From: JABIBT01 sp964481835
GTDB lineage: Archaea > Nanobdellota > Nanobdellia > SCGC-AAA011-G17 > PNOQ01
Assembly: GCA_964481835.1 (NCBI GenBank)
Contig: CAYZTT010000021.1
Location: forward strand, 1-8,295
Length of the DNA stretch: 8,295 nt
Reading direction: 5' to 3'
The notes under the pieces were generated by a model. That model was not told the origin of the DNA. It saw nothing but the letters and a program-made list of their open reading frames with translations, and made no database searches. Every line of letters starts with the position of its first letter. Within the stretch, counting starts at the first letter, position 1. The translations under genes and the position numbers were made by a program. Of this stretch, positions 4,516 through 8,295 are shown one piece after another.

Positions 4516-6018
4516 CTATTCTCTTCCACAAAATGCAATCAAAAAGAGTATAAAAAATATAAAAAAAAGAATAATTTTATCTCCAAATAATAAAAAAACA
4601 TTTTTATCGCTAATTAATTTAATCTCTGAAACAAAAGAAGAAGAATTTCTATCCTCCAATACAAATATCTTCCTTCCAAAATTGTCTATCACAAAAGAAA
4701 ATCCCTCGTGTGCCGCCTGAACAAAGTACCTATTGGTTTCCACCGCACGAATCCTAGAATATTCAAGACTCAAACGCCTATAAAAATCATCCTCTCCAAA
4801 AACCGAATTTGATGCTAAATTTATCACAACCTCGGACCCTCCCCCCGATACAAGGGCATGCGAAAGTACCGGAGACATAAAAGACCCACAAACTATCGCC
4901 CCAACCTTATTGCCCTCAAACAAAACAGTTTTCATTTCATCGCCTTTTTCTATATATTTATCCCCAAGAGAAGAAGGGTAAATCCAATCTAAAAAATAGG
5001 GGGGATACTCTCCGAAGGGCATCAAAAAAGTTTTACTATAAATATGGATTCTATTATTAGTTCCGTCTAAGTAGAGTACATTGTTCGTGGCCCTCGAAGA
5101 TTCGCCTCCCGATAAAAAAGAATATTTCGAATACACCAATAGCTGGTTATCTGAAGGGGTGACATCAACTCTATTATTCTCCCCAGAAAGTTCAAAATGG
5201 GATTTAGATCCAATATTCTCCGGCAAAACAACAATATCTGCTTCAGACAGAGTTTCTCTAATCAGATCGTTAAGGTCTTCAACATAATCTCTCTCTCTCC
5301 CATTAGTTTGAACAACCCCAATCTTTACACTCTCTCCCCCATTAGAATCAATTAATGTTAAAGGAACAAAAACTAATAAAAAAATAAGCAATAAAAATTT
5401 GAGACTAATTTTCTTACAAAACGACCAGAAAATAACTAGATTAAGAACAACTACAACAAAAGTTAACAAATAGATTCCCCCAAAAGAGGCAAACATGATA
5501 AAAAAATAATCCACCAAGTTATACCCCAAGGCACCAAAAGTCCAGTGCGGCCCCAACAAAGATTCTTTCCCCAAAAAAAATAAAGATGCAAGATAACTTC
5601 TAAAATACTCAACGACAACAAGGCTGGATGAAATGAACAACATAGATTTCCATCTTGAATTGAATCCGAATCCGAATTTAATTAAAATTGCAAATAAAGC
5701 CACGCTAAGGGTCCCAATTAAAACAAGGCTAAGAAATACAAACCACTTCAACATCAAAACTCCGAATATTGGAGAATCGATGTGCTCTATCTTAATTTTC
5801 AGAACCCAATTCAACAAAAGTAGGAAATAAACTAGGCCTGTAAGAAATCCAGACAAAAATATATATTTATAACTCCTCAATTTTCTAACCAAAAAGAATA
5901 AAGGGAACAAGCAAACAAAGGCTAGCCCAAATAATTTCACAGGAGGGTGGGACAAAAACAAAAGAATCCCCCCAACTAGCGAAAAAACAAAAATATGGAC
6001 AAAAGTCTTTAGTTTCAT
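4516..6018 (-). CDS. Apolipoprotein N-acyltransferase (Lnt)-like membrane carbon-nitrogen hydrolase
   Basis: A 500-residue protein starting at MKLKTFVHIF. About seven N-terminal membrane helices (about 5-22, 28-44, 51-71, 86-113, 126-145, 170-199, 207-223) are followed by a nitrilase-fold domain (about 230-470) and a last helix (482-497), the layout of bacterial Lnt. The catalytic triad is visible as E267 in VVLPENIG, K329 in YSKTFLMPFGEYPP (with E337 eight residues on, as in E. coli K335/E343) and C377 in GAIVCGSF. FLGKESLLGPHW (148-159) matches the membrane-surface segment before the domain. NLASNSVFGEDDF and RIRAVETNRYF match family motifs. Oddly, the usual CYE after the nucleophile is CGS, so the conserved Glu (E. 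coli E389) is missing, and the tryptophan of NDxWFG is Val. Bacterial Lnt acylates the N-terminus of lipoproteins; the substrate here is unknown. A longer frame up to 6213 exists, but it overlaps the eL21 gene and crosses the TATA box. Confidence 0.85.
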   Translation of the reverse strand: MKLKTFVHIFVFSLVGGILLFLSHPPVKLFGLAFVCLFPLFFLVRKLRSYKYIFLSGFLTGLVYFLLLLNWVLKIKIEHIDSPIFGVLMLKWFVFLSLVLIGTLSVALFAILIKFGFGFNSRWKSMLFISSSLVVVEYFRSYLASLFFLGKESLLGPHWTFGALGYNLVDYFFIMFASFGGIYLLTFVVVVLNLVIFWSFCKKISLKFLLLIFLLVFVPLTLIDSNGGESVKIGVVQTNGRERDYVEDLNDLIRETLSEADIVVLPENIGSKSHFELSGENNRVDVTPSDNQLLVYSKYSFLSGGESSRATNNVLYLDGTNNRIHIYSKTFLMPFGEYPPYFLDWIYPSSLGDKYIEKGDEMKTVLFEGNKVGAIVCGSFMSPVLSHALVSGGGSEVVINLASNSVFGEDDFYRRLSLEYSRIRAVETNRYFVQAAHEGFSFVIDNFGRKIFVLEDRNSSSFVSEIKLISDKNVFLLFGDKIILFFIFFILFLIAFCGRE

Positions 6019-6037
6019 AAAACAAAAAATAACGCGA

Positions 6038-6050
6038 ATTTTAAATAAAT
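6038..6050 (-). promoter_or_regulatory. TATA-like box for the Lnt-like gene
   Basis: The minus strand reads ATTTATTTAAAAT, centred about 26 bases before the ATG at 6018. It supports the shorter start at 6018 as a leaderless gene and is divergent from the eL21 promoter 30 bases away. Confidence 0.5.
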
Positions 6051-6073
6051 TTGTATTAATAAGAACCAGCAAA

Positions 6074-6085
6074 ACCTTTATAAAT
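6074..6085 (+). promoter_or_regulatory. TATA-like box for the eL21-rpo4-DUF655 operon
   Basis: ACCTTTATAAAT is centred about 30 bases before the eL21 ATG at 6110, giving a leader of only a few bases. No Shine-Dalgarno is seen. Confidence 0.55.
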
Positions 6086-6109
6086 TGACATAATTCTCTG
6101 ATATCAACG

Positions 6110-6397
6110 ATGAAACGAACTGGCGGATTAAGACGGAAAACAAGGCATAAATTAAAGAAAAATGTCAGAACTAAAGGCAAGATTAGTCTGAGAAGGTTCT
6201 TCCAAAGATTCAATGAAGGAGATAAAGTTTACTTATCTGCCGAACCTGCAGTTCAAAAGGGCTTATTCCATCCAAGATTCCATGGAAAAGCAGGAACAAT
6301 AAAATCAAAGCAAGGCACAAACTATTATGTTCAAATAAAGGATGGAAACAAGACAAAAACAATACTAGCACACCCAATCCACCTAAAGAAACGATAA
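6110..6397 (+). CDS. rpl21e: Large-subunit ribosomal protein eL21 (L21e)
   Basis: A complete 95-residue protein of the archaeal/eukaryotic eL21 family, a structural component of the large ribosomal subunit. The basic N-terminus KRTGGLRRKTRHKLKK, then GDKVYLSAEPAVQKGLFHPRF split around residues 37-57, HGKAGTI (58-64) and the basic end AHPIHLKKR are typical, and the length is normal. The KOW-like beta fold is implied by GKAGTIKSKQGTNYYVQIKDG in its two halves. It opens an operon: the stop is one base before the rpo4 ATG. In archaea eL21, rpo4 and DUF655 are often found in this order. Confidence 0.96.
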   Translation: MKRTGGLRRKTRHKLKKNVRTKGKISLRRFFQRFNEGDKVYLSAEPAVQKGLFHPRFHGKAGTIKSKQGTNYYVQIKDGNKTKTILAHPIHLKKR

Positions 6398-6398
6398 A

Positions 6399-6728
6399 AT
6401 GGAAATTATAGAACAAAAATCACTTAGTCTCCCTGAAATGAGAGAAAGGGTTGACGAGATGAAAAAGCGAGATAAAGAGCTTAACTTTAGAGCAAAAAAG
6501 GTAGAAGAATACTTAAGCAAAGTGCCCAAAACAAAAGCTTATAAAGAATTAAAACAACAACTAGAATCGTTGGGGATAACAAGATTAAAAGAAAAACACA
6601 TCACATTAATAATCAATATATTGCCAGAAGACGTTGACAGTTTAAGATTAATCTTATCGAGTGAAAATCTCACTCTAAAAAACGAAGACTTAGAAAAAAT
6701 CATAGACACAGTGAAAAAACATGCTTAA
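6399..6728 (+). CDS. rpoF: DNA-directed RNA polymerase subunit Rpo4 (RpoF, Rpb4 homolog)
   Basis: A 109-residue, all-helical acidic/basic protein. It fits the archaeal Rpo4 family, which with Rpo7 forms the RNA polymerase stalk that binds the emerging RNA and helps initiation. The pattern is LSLPEMRERVDEM, a helix with FRAKKVEEYLSKVPK, KELKQQLESLG and the family's most regular part, IINILPEDVDSLRLILSSEN (split around residues 70-90), ending with LEKIIDTVKKHA. No cofactor residues are expected. It begins one base after the eL21 stop with no Shine-Dalgarno, so translation is likely coupled. The DUF655 gene follows after 8 bases. Identity rests on fold pattern and gene order together. Confidence 0.9.
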   Translation: MEIIEQKSLSLPEMRERVDEMKKRDKELNFRAKKVEEYLSKVPKTKAYKELKQQLESLGITRLKEKHITLIINILPEDVDSLRLILSSENLTLKNEDLEKIIDTVKKHA

Positions 6729-6736
6729 CAAAAAAA

Positions 6737-7300
6737 ATGATGCGGCAGAGAGAAAAGGAAGAACAAGCAGTTATTTTGGATTTCCTTCCAAACGGATATC
6801 CATTCGACAAGAGACCATTACATCAAAAGTCTCCCGTAGCACAAGCTATAGGCCGTGAACAATTTACACTTCTAGAGTTAGTTCCAAAAAAAGGCAAATT
6901 TCTACAACCCCACGAAGAAGTCTATATCGGGGATCAAGAAAGAGAAAAAGTACATCATATCATGGGCAAAATCCCCCTATCTAAACTAACTCAAACAGCC
7001 CAGATGGAACTAGAAATTGTAATAAAAGATCTCATACTAAAGAATGAATCAAAGTTTATAGAATTCTTCAACAAAGCAGGACCAATAAACACAAGAATCC
7101 ACCAGCTAGAGTTGCTCCCAGGAGTAGGAAAGAGACATACGAAAGAAATAGTCGAGGCAAGGGAAGATAAGGAGTTTGAATCCTTTGAAGACATAAAGAA
7201 TAGAGTAAAATTATTGCCAAAACCTGAACAAATAATAGTCAGGAGAATCTACTCTGAATTCAATAATGAGGACAAGCACAGACTATTTGTACAAACATAA
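6737..7300 (+). CDS. DUF655 family protein with helix-hairpin-helix (archaeal, nucleic-acid binding)
   Basis: A 187-residue protein of the archaeal DUF655 family (COG1491). Residues 10-80 form an OB-like beta domain (AVILDFLPNGYP, FTLLELVPKKG, PHEEVYIGDQER). A helical linker follows, then a helix-hairpin-helix unit, LELLPGVGKRHTKEIVEAR (124-142) with FESFEDIKNRVKLL behind it. Helix-hairpin-helix units bind nucleic-acid backbones without sequence preference; the exact job of DUF655 is not settled, though its constant place beside eL21 and Rpo4, and often beside the rRNA dimethylase KsgA, suggests RNA or ribosome work. Here KsgA does not follow; uS13 does. Two adjacent ATG codons (6737 and 6740) are equally possible starts. 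Confidence 0.9.
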   Translation: MMRQREKEEQAVILDFLPNGYPFDKRPLHQKSPVAQAIGREQFTLLELVPKKGKFLQPHEEVYIGDQEREKVHHIMGKIPLSKLTQTAQMELEIVIKDLILKNESKFIEFFNKAGPINTRIHQLELLPGVGKRHTKEIVEAREDKEFESFEDIKNRVKLLPKPEQIIVRRIYSEFNNEDKHRLFVQT

Positions 7301-7304
7301 CAAA

Positions 7305-7316
7305 AGCTTTAAAAAG
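7305..7316 (+). promoter_or_regulatory. TATA-like box for the uS13-uS4 operon
   Basis: AGCTTTAAAAAG begins 5 bases after the DUF655 stop, centred about 31 bases before the uS13 ATG at 7342. It separates the eL21 operon from the uS13-uS4 operon as transcription units, with a leader of about five bases. Confidence 0.5.
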
Positions 7317-7341
7317 GGATTGTCAACATCAAAAACAGAGA

Positions 7342-7806
7342 ATGGAAAGTAAACTAAAATATATCGTTAGAATTGCAGCTACCGACCTAGATGGAGATAA
7401 ACCGATAGGCCATTCTTTAACAAAAATTAAGGGCGTAAGTTTCTCAATGTCCAACGCAATTTGTGTTGTTTTAAAACTTGATCGAAATAAGAAAGCGGGC
7501 GCATTAAAAGACGATGAAATCAAAAAAATTGAGACTGCAATAAAAAATCCAGAGAAGACTGAAATCCCATCATGGCTTCTAAACAGGCAAAAAGATTTTG
7601 ATTCTGGAGAGGATATCCATTTAACAACATCCGACCTAAAATTAAGAAAAGAATTTGATGTTAAAAGATTAAGGAAAATAAAGTCCTACAGGGGATTCCG
7701 GCATGGCGCTGGACTTCCAACAAGGGGACAAAGAACTAAATCAAATTTCAGAAAAGGAAAATCTAAGGGCGGAAAATCACTAGGAGTAAAGAGGAAGAAG
7801 AAGTAA
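7342..7806 (+). CDS. rps13: Small-subunit ribosomal protein uS13
   Basis: A complete 154-residue archaeal uS13. The protein sits in the small-subunit head, contacts the P-site tRNA and forms bridges to the large subunit. The start KYIVRIAATDLDGDKPIGHSL (in two parts, residues 6-26), the helix-two-turn-helix region TKIKGVSFSMSNAICVVL, the linker IPSWLLNRQKDFDSGED (about 76-92), and the tRNA-contacting tail KSYRGFRHGAGLPTRGQRT (114-132) are all family hallmarks. A very basic end, GKSKGGKSLGVKRKKK, follows. The stop is one base before the uS4 ATG, the standard archaeal order uS13-uS4(-uS11-rpoD). Confidence 0.97.
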   Translation: MESKLKYIVRIAATDLDGDKPIGHSLTKIKGVSFSMSNAICVVLKLDRNKKAGALKDDEIKKIETAIKNPEKTEIPSWLLNRQKDFDSGEDIHLTTSDLKLRKEFDVKRLRKIKSYRGFRHGAGLPTRGQRTKSNFRKGKSKGGKSLGVKRKKK

Positions 7807-7807
7807 A

Positions 7808-8295
7808 ATGGGTCAAACAAAAAAAATTAGAAAAAAATACTCCACGCCAATACACCCATGGCAAAGAGAAAGAATTATTGAAGAAAAAGATATTCTAAGA
7901 GAATACGGATTAAAAAATAAAAAAGAAATCTGGAAATATTCTGCAAGATTAAGATCTGCAAGAGATCAAGTTAAAAAAATTGTTGCAAACATACGTTTAG
8001 AACAAAGTGCAAAAGAAAGAGAGCAATTAATGCAAAAGTTACTAAAATACGGCATTATCTCAAAAGATTCAAAAGTTGAAGATATCCTAGATTTAAAAAC
8101 AAAGTATTTTCTTGAAAGAAGGTTACAAACCGTGGTTTTCAGAAAAGGATTAGCAAGATCTACAAAACAATCTAGGCAATTCATAACCCATGGCCATATA
8201 CTTGTTAATGGAAAGAAAATAACTGCACCATCATATTTCTTATCAAAAGATGAAGAAGCAAAATTAGAGTTTAGAGCTACTTCTAATTTATCAAA
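7808..8295 (+). CDS. rps4: Small-subunit ribosomal protein uS4 (partial, C-terminus beyond right edge)
   Basis: The first 162 codons of uS4, which binds 16S rRNA early in small-subunit assembly. The N-terminus KKIRKKYSTPIHPWQRERI is archaeal in type: it lacks the zinc-binding cysteines of some bacterial S4 proteins, and HPW is a common archaeal signature. The S4 RNA-binding domain starts at FLERRLQTVVFRKGLARS (101-118) and includes ARSTKQSRQFITHGHILVNG (about 116-135) and GKKITAPSYFL. The reading frame is open to the last base; archaeal uS4 is usually about 170-190 residues, so only a short end is missing. It begins one base after the uS13 stop; a GAGG about 14 bases upstream is a poor Shine-Dalgarno, so coupling is likely. 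Confidence 0.96.
   Translation, partial: MGQTKKIRKKYSTPIHPWQRERIIEEKDILREYGLKNKKEIWKYSARLRSARDQVKKIVANIRLEQSAKEREQLMQKLLKYGIISKDSKVEDILDLKTKYFLERRLQTVVFRKGLARSTKQSRQFITHGHILVNGKKITAPSYFLSKDEEAKLEFRATSNLS

Noticed and set aside
6019..6213. N-terminal extension of the Lnt-like protein to 6213
   Set aside because: It would overlap the eL21 coding region and its promoter, and family homology begins after the ATG at 6018, which has a TATA element at the right distance.
7966..8184. Minus-strand 72-codon frame
   Set aside because: Antisense to uS4, whose RNA-binding motifs are unmistakable.
1..8295. CRISPR arrays, insertion sequences or long direct repeats
   Set aside because: No regularly spaced repeats, transposase motifs or terminal inverted repeats were found by eye; the only clear duplication is the Cys-rich gene pair.

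Overview
The window most likely comes from an AT-rich archaeon of the DPANN group, perhaps near Woesearchaeota or Pacearchaeota. The basis is archaeal-type ribosomal proteins (eL21, uS13, uS4), RNA polymerase subunit Rpo4, a DUF655 protein, an archaeal-style Elp3, a long-form SRP RNA, and TATA-like boxes about 25 bases upstream of start codons, which implies leaderless transcripts. The lineage is inferred; no marker tree could be made.

Layout. Positions 1-421 (minus strand) hold the N-terminal part of a very short secreted RHS-core protein that runs off the left edge. Positions 467-735 (minus) hold the SRP RNA gene. It is divergent from elp3 (785-2464, plus), and the two appear to share one near-palindromic TATA element at about 760. 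A small HPF/RaiA-like protein follows (2496-2765, plus), then a secreted, beta-rich, outer-membrane-barrel-like protein (2825-3337, plus). The latter converges, with a one-base gap, on a minus-strand group. That group contains two tandem paralogous membrane-anchored Cys-rich proteins (3339-3884 and 3906-4469) and an apolipoprotein N-acyltransferase-like membrane enzyme (4516-6018). From 6110 to the right edge lies a plus-strand information-processing block: eL21, rpo4 and DUF655, then uS13 and uS4 (partial).

How the parts fit. The two flanks are housekeeping: protein targeting (SRP RNA), tRNA wobble-uridine modification (Elp3), probable ribosome hibernation (HPF-like), ribosomal proteins and RNA polymerase. 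The middle (2825-6018), together with the RHS gene on the left, codes for envelope or exported proteins that are lineage-specific. The most novel item is the tandem Cys-rich pair. All ten cysteines are conserved between the copies, and the C-terminal motif is CxCC-x7-CCxxC. These two genes also carry strong Shine-Dalgarno sequences, while most other genes here look leaderless or tightly coupled.
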